From assembly GCF_018499875.1 (NCBI RefSeq), contig NZ_JAHBAY010000022.1, forward strand, positions 1-64,000: 64,000 nucleotides of DNA, given 5' to 3'. This document shows positions 22,805 to 31,495 of this stretch, one piece after another (the stretch's first letter is position 1; each line of letters opens with the position of its first letter). Made by a program: the position numbers and the translations under genes. This stretch comes from Kineosporia corallincola (GTDB taxonomy: Bacteria > Actinomycetota > Actinomycetes > Actinomycetales > Kineosporiaceae). Below the pieces are notes generated by a model that was not told where the DNA came from, searched no databases, and worked only from the letters and a program-made list of their open reading frames with translations.

Positions 22805-24226
22805 ATGAACAACCACGTCGTCATCGCTGGCGCCGGCCCCGTCGGCCTCTGGCTAGCCGCCGAACTGCACCTCGCAGGCGTCCAGGCCACCGTGCTGGAA
22901 CAGCGCACCGAACGAGACGAACGCTCCCGCGCCCTGACCGTGCACCCACGCACTCTCGAGGTGTTCGCCTCCCGCCAGATCCAGCGGCCGTTCCTGGACG
23001 AAGGCGTGCCGCTGCCCGGCGGCCACTTCGGCATCCTGGACTCCCGGCTCGATTTCCGGCGGCTGAACAGCGCCTTCCCGTACACCCTGGCTCTGCCTCA
23101 GGCACGTACTGAGGAACTGCTCGAAGCCCACGCGGCCGACGCCGGTGCCCGGATTCTGCGTGGCCATCGGGTCACCGGTTTCACCGAGAACCCTGAATCA
23201 GTAACCGTAACCGTCGACGGCCCGGACGGCCGGTACGAACTCGAAGCCGCTTACCTGGTCGGTTGCGACGGCGCCCGCAGCGTCGTCCGAACCGCCGCCG
23301 GTATCGACCACCCCGGCACTGAGTCGACCGTGCTCGGCTGGCTCGGCGACGTCGTCCTGGACCGGCCACCCGCGCCCGGCTTCAGCTGCTTCGGCCCGCA
23401 GGGCACCCTGATGGTGGTCCCGATGCCCGGCGGAATCCACCGCCTCGTCGGCATCACCCCCGACGACATCACCACCGACTGGCCCGGCGACCTCACCCTG
23501 GCCGAGCTGCGCGCCAAGGCAGTCGCGATGGCCGGTGACGACTTCGGCATGCGCGACCCGGCATGGCTGTCCCGCTACGGCAACGCCACTCGGCTCGCCG
23601 CCGACTATCGCAGGGGCCGTGTCCTGCTCGCCGGCGACGCTGCCCACCAGCACTTCCCGGCCGGTGGCGTCGGCATGAACGTCGGCATCCAGGACGCCGC
23701 CAACCTCGGCTGGAAACTCGCGGCCACCCTGCACGGCTGGGCCCCCACCGGGCTGCTCGACACGTACCACGCCGAACGGCACCCGGTCGGCGTCAGTCTC
23801 ACCGAAACCAGCCGCGCCCAGGTCGCCCTGATGACCGCGTTCGCCCCGCACGGGCTGAGCCTGCGTGGCTTGCTCAGCGAGCTGATCTCGACCTTGCCGC
23901 AGCTCAACGACCAGCTCGCGAACCGGGTCAGCGCCCTTGACGTGGCCTACCCGACCGCCGATACCGACGCCCATCCACTGGTCGGAACCCGCGTCGCTGC
24001 CCCGGAGTTGCTGGCGCTCTCCCGCGCCGACGCGTACCTGATGGTCGATCTCACCTCCGGGGCCGAACTGTCCGCCCTGGCCAATCCGCACCTGCAAGTC
24101 CACCGTCACAGGTCCGGTGCCTTCGGCGACGCCACCGCCATCCTGATCCGTCCCGACGGCCACATCGCCTGGGCAACCGGCGAGGCCGACGCAATCACCC
24201 AATTCACGAAGAAGTTCGCGGCATGA
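22805..24226 (+). CDS. FAD-dependent aromatic-type monooxygenase (TetX/RIF-monooxygenase-like)
   Basis: ATG 22805 follows TTGGAGGAAAG. The 473-residue enzyme is a group A flavoprotein monooxygenase. It has N-terminal VVIAGAGPVGLWLAAELHLA (FAD GxGxxG), the DG motif in YLVGCDGARSVVRTAAGI near residue 160, and the GD motif GRVLLAGDAAHQHFPAGGVG near 280. It ends in a thioredoxin-like tail containing AILIRPDGHIAWA. It uses NAD(P)H and oxygen to hydroxylate an aromatic or polyketide substrate. The divergent TetR gene with twin operators suggests induction by its substrate. The stop overlaps the RidA gene start. Confidence 0.9.
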   Translation: MNNHVVIAGAGPVGLWLAAELHLAGVQATVLEQRTERDERSRALTVHPRTLEVFASRQIQRPFLDEGVPLPGGHFGILDSRLDFRRLNSAFPYTLALPQARTEELLEAHAADAGARILRGHRVTGFTENPESVTVTVDGPDGRYELEAAYLVGCDGARSVVRTAAGIDHPGTESTVLGWLGDVVLDRPPAPGFSCFGPQGTLMVVPMPGGIHRLVGITPDDITTDWPGDLTLAELRAKAVAMAGDDFGMRDPAWLSRYGNATRLAADYRRGRVLLAGDAAHQHFPAGGVGMNVGIQDAANLGWKLAATLHGWAPTGLLDTYHAERHPVGVSLTETSRAQVALMTAFAPHGLSLRGLLSELISTLPQLNDQLANRVSALDVAYPTADTDAHPLVGTRVAAPELLALSRADAYLMVDLTSGAELSALANPHLQVHRHRSGAFGDATAILIRPDGHIAWATGEADAITQFTKKFAA

Positions 24227-24630
24227 CCGTCACTCGCCTCAACCCGCCCGGCATGCATGCCTCGCCCGGACTGATCAGCCAGGTCGTCACCGTCACCGAC
24301 CAGACTCTGATTCACCTCTCCGGTCAAGTTGCCTGGGACGAGAACGGCGCACCGGTCGCTTCCGGCGACCACACCGGACAGGCCGCGCAGATCGCCCGCA
24401 ACATCGACATCGCCCTGGCCGCGGCCGGCGCCACCCGCGCAGACCTCGTCAAAGAGACCATCTACGTCGTCGGATACACCCCTGACCTGCTGCTACCCAT
24501 CCTCGATGCGCTACGCGACGGCCATCAACCACCACCGGCCAGCACCGTGATCGGTGTGGACGCCCTGTTCGCCCCCGCCTTCCTGATCGAAGTCGACGTC
24601 GTCGCCGCCGTCACTCGGCCGGCACCCTGA
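24223..24630 (+). CDS. RidA-family protein
   Basis: The 135-residue protein has the RidA/YjgF/UK114 layout (LNPPGMHASPGLISQVVTVT, LIHLSGQVAWDENG, QAAQIARNIDIALAAAGATR, DLVKETIYVVGY). In true RidA a conserved Arg near residue 105 deaminates enamine/imine intermediates; this protein has PASTVIGVDALFAPAFLIEV there, where Arg appears replaced ('STVIGV' rather than 'R..v.v'). It may therefore not be a classical imine deaminase. Its ATGA overlap with the monooxygenase points to work on that enzyme's product. Confidence 0.88.
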   Translation: MTVTRLNPPGMHASPGLISQVVTVTDQTLIHLSGQVAWDENGAPVASGDHTGQAAQIARNIDIALAAAGATRADLVKETIYVVGYTPDLLLPILDALRDGHQPPPASTVIGVDALFAPAFLIEVDVVAAVTRPAP

Positions 24631-24699
24631 GCCGCCCAGAGACGGACGTCACCGCTTCGCCCCGGCTCAGCGCAGAAGCACCATGCCCCGCGCTTCATT

Positions 24700-24843
24700 G
24701 TGGGCGTACCCGACGATTTGCGCGTCGCGGGAGCCGCCCTCGTGGCGATGTCTCACGAGCACGATCGGATCAACGCCGAGATCGCGCACCTGGTTGCGAG
24801 CCGGGATGCACTCGCCAAGTTGATCAGGATCAATGGTCAGCAC
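24700..24843 (+). pseudogene. Possible MerR-family C-terminal remnant
   Basis: A short stretch (ALVAMSHEHDRINAEIAHLV then ASRDALAKLI) resembles the dimerisation coiled coil of MerR regulators ('..l...l..l...ia.L...rdaL..li'). No helix-turn-helix precedes it, and after about residue 48 the frame continues with unconvincing sequence to 25083. The whole 24631-25122 interval holds no other recognisable gene. This marks the left edge of the accessory island. Confidence 0.35.
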
Positions 24844-25122
24844 CGGGCGAGGCTGTCCGCTTCCGCCGCATCCCAGACGCAGCACCGGCTGGACATGGAG
24901 GGGTTTCTTCGCGTCTCGCACCCAGGATCAGGCACCCTCGTATCCCCAGGCGTGCTCTATCTGGGATTACAGAGTCTGTTGGGACTCGTTCTGCATCTGC
25001 TGGATCACGCTGCATTTGCACAGGCCAGCAAGCCGAGGAAGCCGTGGGGAAGATCTTGGCCAGCATCATCAGGCGATGCCTGATGTCTTGTTCTGGCCGC
25101 TTGATACCGATAGTCATGGACG

Positions 25123-26169
25123 GTGACGAACCGGGTACAGGAGATCCAAGGATCCCTGACCGCGCTCGCCACGGCCCTGCGCCAACATGATCAGCAAGTC
25201 ACAGGCTCAGCCACCACCGCCCAGGAGCGGGCACTCAGCAGCTGGGAGCACGGCTGGGACAACGTGGCCCAGGGATACGAGAGCGCTGCTGAACATCTCA
25301 CCGAGATCGCCGGCGCTCTCTCGGAGGTATGCGACCGGGCTGAGCGTTGCGCGCAGATCCTTCAGCCGCTTCACGACGAGCACGGATTCACGGGCGTCGC
25401 CGAACGACTCGGCATAGCGATCGACGAGATCGACACAGGCCTGGAAGGCCTCCTCCGTCAACTCGACGAAGCCCGCAGCACCCTGGCCGCCACCGGCGAG
25501 AAATACCTGACCGGGGTCCTTCAGGATGTGATCGAGAAGGTTCAGGAATCGAGCGAGGCACTCGCCGCTGTTCAGAAGGAAATCGCCGAAGAACAGGCAT
25601 CCGCCAGGCCAGGAGAATCGGCCGGAGATACGCCCGCAGGCGACTCGACCGGCGGCTTGGCCGCCATCCGGACACGTATCGCGGAACTGCGACGCCAAGG
25701 CCACGCGCCACAACGCCACGGCGCCCAGATCACCGATCAACAACTCACCGACCGGGCGCTCTGGGGCAAGGACCCGATGACCGGAACCACGACGGACGGC
25801 GTTCACGGAGGGCCTCACCAATACAGCCGGAACGCCACCAAGTTCACCGCCGACGAAGCCCTCGTCCAGGCCGAGAGACACGTCCGCTCGACCCGCGAGT
25901 ACCGAAACAGGGAAGTCGAGTGCCAAACCACCGGGCGGCGTACATTCGTCGTCCGGGTCTCGCTGTCCGACGTATTCGGCCCCAACTACCTGGCCCGAGT
26001 ACGGGGGATCCGGCGTGCAGGATCACAGCGGAACCCGACCGGCATACCCCCAGGAAGTGCCTCACCGGAACTCTCGGATTTTCACGAGGGCTTTGTCCAT
26101 GCCGTCTTCCGACGGACCAGCGACGGCCAATACCATCTCACTACCATGTACCCGGATCCCAAGGACTGA
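25123..26169 (+). CDS. Candidate polymorphic toxin with helical N-terminal domain and variable C-terminal toxin domain
   Basis: GTG 25123 opens a 348-residue protein with no signal peptide. Residues about 1-165 are helical/coiled coil with SSWEHGWDNVAQGYESAAEH and a long leader region like WXG/LXG delivery domains. A Gly/Ser/Thr linker follows (SARPGESAGDTPAGDSTGG). The C-terminal part (about 190-348) contains RHGAQITDQQLTDRALWGKD, a G..H pair, ATKFTADEALVQAERHV and the ending HAVFRRTSDGQYHLTTMYPD. The compact size, basic-to-mixed C-terminus, fast-evolving tail and a small acidic gene two bases downstream are the layout of polymorphic toxin/immunity pairs. The toxin domain family is not identified; a His-dependent RNase fold (BECR type) is a guess. 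GC content is lower than in flanking genes. Confidence 0.6.
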   Translation: MTNRVQEIQGSLTALATALRQHDQQVTGSATTAQERALSSWEHGWDNVAQGYESAAEHLTEIAGALSEVCDRAERCAQILQPLHDEHGFTGVAERLGIAIDEIDTGLEGLLRQLDEARSTLAATGEKYLTGVLQDVIEKVQESSEALAAVQKEIAEEQASARPGESAGDTPAGDSTGGLAAIRTRIAELRRQGHAPQRHGAQITDQQLTDRALWGKDPMTGTTTDGVHGGPHQYSRNATKFTADEALVQAERHVRSTREYRNREVECQTTGRRTFVVRVSLSDVFGPNYLARVRGIRRAGSQRNPTGIPPGSASPELSDFHEGFVHAVFRRTSDGQYHLTTMYPDPKD

Positions 26170-26171
26170 TT

Positions 26172-26474
26172 GTGACCACGGACCCCGATATCAAAGTTTT
26201 CCTCGACTTCTCTGCGGGCGCAATGAACGTCAACGGACTCGTCCAGAACTGGGAAACAGAGTTCGTCGAAGAAATAGAGAACCTGAAGGTTGAATCCCTG
26301 AGAACAAGCTTTCGCAGAGGCTTCGCCAAAGGCCTGAGCGGCCAAATATCAATCCGCGAGTACGAGCGCGAAACTGGCTGGTCATTCGACACTCCTGAAG
26401 ATCTGAACGATCATCTCAGTGCCCTTTGGACGAGATTTTATGGAGATGCAGATCCTGAGGAAAACGTCAGGTAG
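26172..26474 (+). CDS. Candidate immunity protein 1
   Basis: GTG 26172 lies two bases after the toxin stop. The 100-residue protein is acidic and soluble: TDPDIKVFLDFSAGAMNV, ENLKVESLRTSFRRGFAKGL, YERETGWSFDTPEDL, TRFYGDADPEENVR. No named family is recognised. It is about half identical by eye to the protein encoded at 26759-27064. The position, small size and acidic ends fit a cognate antitoxin/immunity protein binding the C-terminal toxin domain. Confidence 0.65.
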   Translation: MTTDPDIKVFLDFSAGAMNVNGLVQNWETEFVEEIENLKVESLRTSFRRGFAKGLSGQISIREYERETGWSFDTPEDLNDHLSALWTRFYGDADPEENVR

Positions 26475-26565
26475 GAGCGTCGCGAGGCACCCGATTCAGT
26501 CCAAGATCATGGACCTGGCCGATTCGGTCAGACCCTGACTCGCGCCGTCCGGGACTGAACTGATG

Positions 26566-26595
26566 TCATCCTGGTGAATCACCCTGCGAGGATGA
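26566..26595 (+). terminator. Weak hairpin after immunity gene 1
   Basis: TCATCCT (26566-26572) and AGGATGA (26589-26595) pair over seven bases around a 17-base loop, in an otherwise featureless 155-base stretch. The stem may be a terminator or a relic of rearrangement. Confidence 0.25.
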
Positions 26596-26629
26596 TAGTT
26601 TGGATGGCATTGACGAGACTTGTTGCGCC

Positions 26630-26755
26630 GTGAGGGCTGGAGCGGATCTTGCGACAACATCCAACTTCGAGAATGGCTCGCTGTTCGCGGTCTTCATAAG
26701 AACCAACGACGGTAGCTACAATCTTAAGACCGCATGTCCAGACCCTGAGGACTGA
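26630..26755 (+). pseudogene. Orphan toxin C-terminal tail
   Basis: This frame ends FENGSLFAVFIRTNDGSYNL, KTACPDPED, stop. It lines up with the end of the intact toxin (FHEGFVHAVFRRTSDGQYHL, TTMYPDPKD), with 16 of 29 positions identical by my count. Only about 40 residues remain, with no delivery domain. It lies three bases before immunity gene 2, which reproduces the toxin-immunity junction. It is the broken 3' end of a second, diverged toxin. The Tyr of TMYP is Cys here. Confidence 0.7.
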
Positions 26756-26758
26756 ACG

Positions 26759-27064
26759 ATGATCCAAGAAGACCCGGACATCGAAATATTCCTTGAATAT
26801 TCAGCCGGAATGATGCATATTGAAGCGCTCCGAGCGAACTGGGAACAAGACTTTGTTGACGCAGTGGCCAATCTGCGGGTCGAATGGATCAAGGAAGGCT
26901 TCCGTCGCGGTTTCGCCAAGAGTCTGGCCGGCCAGCTCGCATCTCGCGTGTATGAACGCGAGACCGGGTGGGATTTCGACACTACCGAGGAATTCCACGA
27001 GCATCTCATGGGGCTCTGGACCAAATTCTACGGCGACGCGGACCCCGCCGAAAGCCTCAACTGA
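26759..27064 (+). CDS. Candidate immunity protein 2 (paralogue)
   Basis: ATG 26759 opens a 101-residue protein parallel to immunity protein 1 through its whole length. Both have DPDI.FL..SAG, FRRGFAK.L.GQ, YERETGW.FDT.E and FYGDADP. Differences are concentrated between positions 15 and 45, where a partner-binding face would be expected. No intact toxin precedes it. It probably protects against a toxin variant carried by neighbours or formerly by this strain. The gene is preserved and open. Confidence 0.68.
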   Translation: MIQEDPDIEIFLEYSAGMMHIEALRANWEQDFVDAVANLRVEWIKEGFRRGFAKSLAGQLASRVYERETGWDFDTTEEFHEHLMGLWTKFYGDADPAESLN

Positions 27065-27127
27065 TCACCCAGAAAAGGGGCTGTCCGAGGAACGGTGGGC
27101 CCGCAGAGGACAACGCTTCGCCAGCCA

Positions 27128-28264
27128 TCACGTCCCCCGGGGCGAGACCAGCGACAGCGTCCGCTGCCCCTTCCCGGCCGTTTTCAGCCCGGCCTTCAGC
27201 ACGACGTGCCGCCTCGGCCCGGCCGACCCGCTCAGCCTCTCGTGCACCAGCTGCGCGGCGGCCACCCCCATCGCCCGGGCGGGCAGCTGCGCCACGACCG
27301 CGGCCAGCGGTGAAAGTCCTTCGGGGCCACCGTCGTCCATGCTGGCCAGCTCGACCTGCCCGGGCACCTCCAGACCGGGGCCGAGGAGATCACCGATCAG
27401 CACGCTCATCGTGGCGGCGTTGCAGCAGATCACGGCGCTCAGGCCGGCCGGCTCGGCGAACAGCCGCCGCAGGCGCTCCAGGCGCGCGGGCCGGGGCATG
27501 TCGTAGTAGCTCTCCAGCACCGAACGCCCCGGCAGCTCGGGCAGACCGGCCTCACGTAACGCGCGGAAGTAGCCACTGCGACGATCCCGGACGCTGGTGG
27601 TGTCCCGCTCGCTCCAGAGCAGGGCCGGGGCCCGGTGGCCCCGGGCGACGACGGCCGCGGTGACGTCGTGGCCGATGGCCAGGTCGTCGAAAACCACGGC
27701 GTCCGTGGCGACCTCGGGGTAGTAACGGTCCACCAGCACCACGGCGACGCCGCGGGCCTCCAGATCCGCGACCACCTGACCCGCGCGCGAGCCGTCCCAG
27801 GGATACAGGACGACGGCACGGACACCCGACCCGGCGACGTCCACCAGCGTCCTCTGCTCGTGATTTTGGTCGAGAGTGTTCGCGACCAGGAGCCGGTGCC
27901 CCAGACGTGCCGCCTCGGAGGCCAGGCCGCGCTGGAGGATGTGCTTGTGCCCGTCGCTGTCCGGGCTGACATAGGCGATGGTCGTGGGTTCGGCCCCTCC
28001 CCCGGGCATGTCCGGCAGCAGAGGGACGACAAAGGTGCCCTGCCCGCGCCGGCGCACCACCACCCCCTCGGTGGCCAGTTCGCTGAGGGCCCGGACGGCC
28101 GTCGTGCTGGACACCCCGAACCGTTCGACGATTTCGCGCTGGGTGACGAACGGGGCGTCCGGGTCGTACTCGCCACGGGCGATCGACTGCCGCAACGAGT
28201 CCTTCACCCAGCGGAAAAGGCTGACGCCGGGCGGGGGCCCGGGCGGTCGCGACGCCGATGTCAT
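27128..28264 (-). CDS. GntR-type DNA-binding / LacI-type sensor regulator
   Basis: The 378-residue protein joins an N-terminal GntR winged helix (WVKDSLRQSIARGEYDPDAP, IVERFGVSSTTAVRALSELA) to a periplasmic-binding-protein-like sensor (TIAYVSPDSDGHKHILQRGL to the end). The AraR-type layout binds a sugar or sugar derivative. It is divergent from the alpha-mannosidase/ABC operon with a promoter between them, so it is most likely its local repressor and responds to a mannose-containing sugar. It ends convergent to, and 63 bases from, the immunity gene. Confidence 0.88.
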   Translation of the reverse strand: MTSASRPPGPPPGVSLFRWVKDSLRQSIARGEYDPDAPFVTQREIVERFGVSSTTAVRALSELATEGVVVRRRGQGTFVVPLLPDMPGGGAEPTTIAYVSPDSDGHKHILQRGLASEAARLGHRLLVANTLDQNHEQRTLVDVAGSGVRAVVLYPWDGSRAGQVVADLEARGVAVVLVDRYYPEVATDAVVFDDLAIGHDVTAAVVARGHRAPALLWSERDTTSVRDRRSGYFRALREAGLPELPGRSVLESYYDMPRPARLERLRRLFAEPAGLSAVICCNAATMSVLIGDLLGPGLEVPGQVELASMDDGGPEGLSPLAAVVAQLPARAMGVAAAQLVHERLSGSAGPRRHVVLKAGLKTAGKGQRTLSLVSPRGT

Positions 28265-28298
28265 GGTCTCCCCCTCCGCAGCAGCCGAGCCGCCACTG

Positions 28299-28327
28299 CT
28301 TGACGCATTAAACCGTACTAAATACCT
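28299..28327 (+). promoter_or_regulatory. Promoter of the alpha-mannosidase operon
   Basis: TTGACG (28299-28304) and TACCTT (28322-28327) are separated by 17 bases in an unusually AT-rich stretch, 36 bases before the mannosidase ATG. The regulator should act here, but no clean dyad was found. Confidence 0.5.
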
Positions 28328-28362
28328 TCAAATCAGTGCATAAAACTCGTCGAGGAGGGCCT

Positions 28363-31300
28363 ATGCATGACGACCGTGTGCACACCGAACGACGGATCCG
28401 CCGCATCCTGGACGAGCGCCTGCGCCCGGCGGTGCACGGCGCCACCGCCCCGCTCACCCTGGAGTTCTGGCAGGCTCCCGGTGAACCCGTCCCGGTCGAC
28501 GAGGGCCTGGCCGCCGGCTACCGGCCGGCCGCGGCCGGACAGGTCTGGGGCCCGGTCTGGGCGACCACCTGGTTCCACCTGACCGGCACGCTCCCGTCCG
28601 GCTGGGCCGGACGCGAGGTCGAGGCCGTGGTCGATCTCGGCTTCTCCACCACCGGCCCGGGGTTCTCCGCCGAGGGCCTGGTGATGCGCCCAGACGGTTC
28701 CCCGGTCAAAGCCCTCAACCCGGACTCGATCTGGGTGCCGATCACTGCCGCCGCCACCGGCGGGGAACCGGTCGACCTCTACGTGGAGGCCGCCTCCAAC
28801 CCGGACCTGTTCGGCGAGGGCTGGGGTGTGCCGCAGGGCACCGGAACTCTGGTTGGAGACATCGAAACCGCCGACCGTGAGCCACGTTACCGGGTACGCC
28901 GGGTCGAGCTCGCGGTGTTCGAGCGGGAGATCTGGAACCTCGTGCTCGACATCGAGGTGCTCGACCAGCTGATGCACGAGCTGAGCACCGACGAGCCGCG
29001 CCGCTGGAACATCCTGCGGGCGCTGGAGGCGGCGCTCGACGCGATCGACCTGCGTGACGTCGCGGGAACCGCCGGAGCCGCCCGGCGGGCGCTCGAACCC
29101 GCGCTCGCCGCACCGGCCGTCGCCAGCGCGCACCGGGTCAGTGCTGTGGGCCACGCCCACATCGACACCGCCTGGCTGTGGCCGCTGCGCGAGACCGTCC
29201 GCAAGGTCGCCCGCACCGCCGCGAACGTCACCCAGCTGATGGACGACCACCCCGAGCTGGTGTTCGCGATGTCGTCGGCGCAGCAGTGGGCCTGGATGAA
29301 GGAACACCGGCCGGCGGTCTGGGAGCGGATGAAGGAGAAGGTCGGCACCGGGCAGTTCGTGCCGGTCGGGGGCATGTGGGTGGAGTCGGACACCAACCTC
29401 CCCGGTTCCGAGGCCCTGGCCCGCCAGTTCGTGCACGGCAAGCGGTTCTTCCTCGACGAGTTCGGCATCGAGACCGAAGAGGTCTGGCTTCCGGACTCTT
29501 TCGGATACACCGCGGCCCTGCCGCAGCTGGTCGCGCTCTCCGGCTCGCGGTGGTTCCTCACCCAGAAGATGAGCTGGAACCAGACCGACAGGTTTCCGCA
29601 CCACACGTTCTGGTGGGAGGGACTGGACGGCACCCGTGTGCTGACGCACCTGCCACCCGTGGACACCTACAACTCCGACCTGTCCGGCAAGGACCTCGCC
29701 CACGCCGTGCGCAACTACGCCGAGAAGGGAATGGCCAGCCGTTCGCTGGTCCCGTTCGGCCACGGCGACGGTGGTGGCGGGCCGACCCGCGAGATGGTCG
29801 GCCGGGCCAGCCGCCTGGCGAACCTGGAGGGTTCGGCCCGGGTCGAGATCGAGCCTCCGGCAGACTTCTTCCGCAAGGCCCTCGAAGACCACCCGGCACC
29901 GTCGGTCTGGGCCGGCGAGATGTATCTCCAGGCTCACCGCGCCTGCTACACCACGCAGCACGCGATGAAGGCCGGCAACCGCCGCAGCGAGCACCTGCTG
30001 CGCGAGGCGGAACTCTGGGCGGCCACGGCGACCGTGCGCACCGGGGCCGGCTATCCGTCGGAGCGGCTGGACGCGATCTGGAAACGCGTGCTGACGAACC
30101 AGTTCCACGACATCCTGCCCGGCTCGGCCATCGCCTGGGTGCACCGGCAGGCCCGGGACACCTACGCGCAGATCGCCGCCGAGCTGGAGCAGATCATCGG
30201 CGAGGCACAACGGGCTCTGGCCGGAAACCCCGCCTCCACAGACGTTGTCACGTTCAACGCCGCACCCCACGCCCGATCCGGCGTCCCGGCCGGGGGCGGT
30301 GCGATTCTGGCGGCCTCGCCGGACGCGCCGGTCGTGCTGTCGCACAACGACATCGGGACCGTGCTGGACAACGGGCTGGTCCGGGTCGTCGTCGACGGGC
30401 GTGGACTGCTGACGTCCGTCATCGACGCCGCCACCGGCCGCGAGGCCGTCCCGCCGGGAGAGGCGGCGAACCTGCTCCAGCTCCACCAGGACCTGCCCTA
30501 CGAGTGGGACGCATGGGAGGTCGACCGGCACTACACCGCCCAGGTCACCGACATCACCCAGGTCGACTCGCTGACCAGCGGGACCCGTGAAAACGGGGTG
30601 GCCTGGATCGAGATCGCCCGCACCTTCGGCGCTTCCCGGGCCACCCAGGTGCTCTCGCTCGCGCCCGGCGCCCGGCGGGTCGACGTGGACACCGAGGTGG
30701 ACTGGCAGGAGTGCGAGAAGTTCCTCAAGGCCGCCTTTCCGCTCGACGTGCGGGCCGAGGTCTCCACCGCCGAGATGCAGTTCGGCTACGTGCGGCGGGC
30801 CACGACGACGAACACCACCTGGGAACGCGAGCAGTTCGAGATCCCCGCTCACCGCTATCTGCACGTGGGAGAACCCGATTACGGCATCGCCGTCGTCAAT
30901 GACTCCACCTACGGGCACGACGTTTCCAGAACCGTGCGTGGGGACGGCGGAACGACCACGACCGTGCGCCTGTCCCTGCTGCGGGCCCCCCGGTTCCCGG
31001 ACCCGCACACCGATCTGGGCGTCCACCGTCTGACCTATGCCCTGGTGCCGGGCGCCACGCTGCTGGACTCCACCCGGGAAGGGCACTGGATCAACCTGCC
31101 CGCCCGGACGGTTCCCGGTGACCGGGCGGTCGCTCCGCTCGTCGAGATCGACGAACCCGGAATCGTGCTCAGTGCGGTCAAACTCGCCGAGGATGACAGC
31201 GGCGACCTGGTCGTGCGGGTCTACGAGTCTCTCGGCGTACGGCAGCGCACCGCGCTCCGGGTGGACGCCTCGTTCGGTTCCTGGGCGGTCGTCGATCTGC

Positions 31301-31416
31301 TGGAGCGCCCCCTCGACCACCCGGCGGCATCGGTGCGGGAGACCGGGCGGACCGGCGAATTCACCGTCTCACTGCGCCCTTTCCAGATTCTGACCCTGCG
31401 CCTGCGCCGGCCCTGA
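28363..31416 (+). CDS. Glycoside hydrolase family 38 alpha-mannosidase
   Basis: ATG 28363 follows GAGGAGGG; an upstream ATG at 28336 has no ribosome-binding site. The 1017-residue enzyme has the GH38 order. An N-terminal domain comes first, then the catalytic barrel opening SAVGHAHIDTAWLWPLRETV (zinc His and Asp), and EVWLPDSFGYTAALPQL with the nucleophile Asp. The middle helical bundle (TQHAMKAGNRRSEHLLREAE, NQFHDILPGSAIAWVHRQ) and a C-terminal beta-domain follow. It has no signal peptide, so it acts in the cytosol on oligosaccharides brought in by the ABC transporter encoded next. It releases terminal alpha-mannose, keeping configuration. Confidence 0.93.
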   Translation: MHDDRVHTERRIRRILDERLRPAVHGATAPLTLEFWQAPGEPVPVDEGLAAGYRPAAAGQVWGPVWATTWFHLTGTLPSGWAGREVEAVVDLGFSTTGPGFSAEGLVMRPDGSPVKALNPDSIWVPITAAATGGEPVDLYVEAASNPDLFGEGWGVPQGTGTLVGDIETADREPRYRVRRVELAVFEREIWNLVLDIEVLDQLMHELSTDEPRRWNILRALEAALDAIDLRDVAGTAGAARRALEPALAAPAVASAHRVSAVGHAHIDTAWLWPLRETVRKVARTAANVTQLMDDHPELVFAMSSAQQWAWMKEHRPAVWERMKEKVGTGQFVPVGGMWVESDTNLPGSEALARQFVHGKRFFLDEFGIETEEVWLPDSFGYTAALPQLVALSGSRWFLTQKMSWNQTDRFPHHTFWWEGLDGTRVLTHLPPVDTYNSDLSGKDLAHAVRNYAEKGMASRSLVPFGHGDGGGGPTREMVGRASRLANLEGSARVEIEPPADFFRKALEDHPAPSVWAGEMYLQAHRACYTTQHAMKAGNRRSEHLLREAELWAATATVRTGAGYPSERLDAIWKRVLTNQFHDILPGSAIAWVHRQARDTYAQIAAELEQIIGEAQRALAGNPASTDVVTFNAAPHARSGVPAGGGAILAASPDAPVVLSHNDIGTVLDNGLVRVVVDGRGLLTSVIDAATGREAVPPGEAANLLQLHQDLPYEWDAWEVDRHYTAQVTDITQVDSLTSGTRENGVAWIEIARTFGASRATQVLSLAPGARRVDVDTEVDWQECEKFLKAAFPLDVRAEVSTAEMQFGYVRRATTTNTTWEREQFEIPAHRYLHVGEPDYGIAVVNDSTYGHDVSRTVRGDGGTTTTVRLSLLRAPRFPDPHTDLGVHRLTYALVPGATLLDSTREGHWINLPARTVPGDRAVAPLVEIDEPGIVLSAVKLAEDDSGDLVVRVYESLGVRQRTALRVDASFGSWAVVDLLERPLDHPAASVRETGRTGEFTVSLRPFQILTLRLRRP

Positions 31417-31495
31417 AACCGGGCCCCCGCCCTTGCTGTTGCCCCCTTCCGCTCCGCCCTTCCATCCGACGATGACGTCAGGTCCGGAGGCCCAG

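Noticed and set aside
24667-24921. Minus-strand 84-codon frame in the spacer before the toxin gene
   Set aside because: No recognisable features, and the opposite strand carries a more convincing MerR-like remnant.
25700-26169. Naming the toxin domain as EndoU or another defined nuclease family
   Set aside because: The His and TxYP-like ending are suggestive, but I could not match the full motif order of any family.
26475-26629. Insertion sequence between the two immunity genes
   Set aside because: No transposase fragment or terminal repeats; only a weak seven-base stem is present.
28333-31320. A 995-codon open frame antisense to the alpha-mannosidase
   Set aside because: It is a GC-driven shadow with repetitive Gly/Arg/Val-rich text and no domain, opposite a full-length conserved enzyme.
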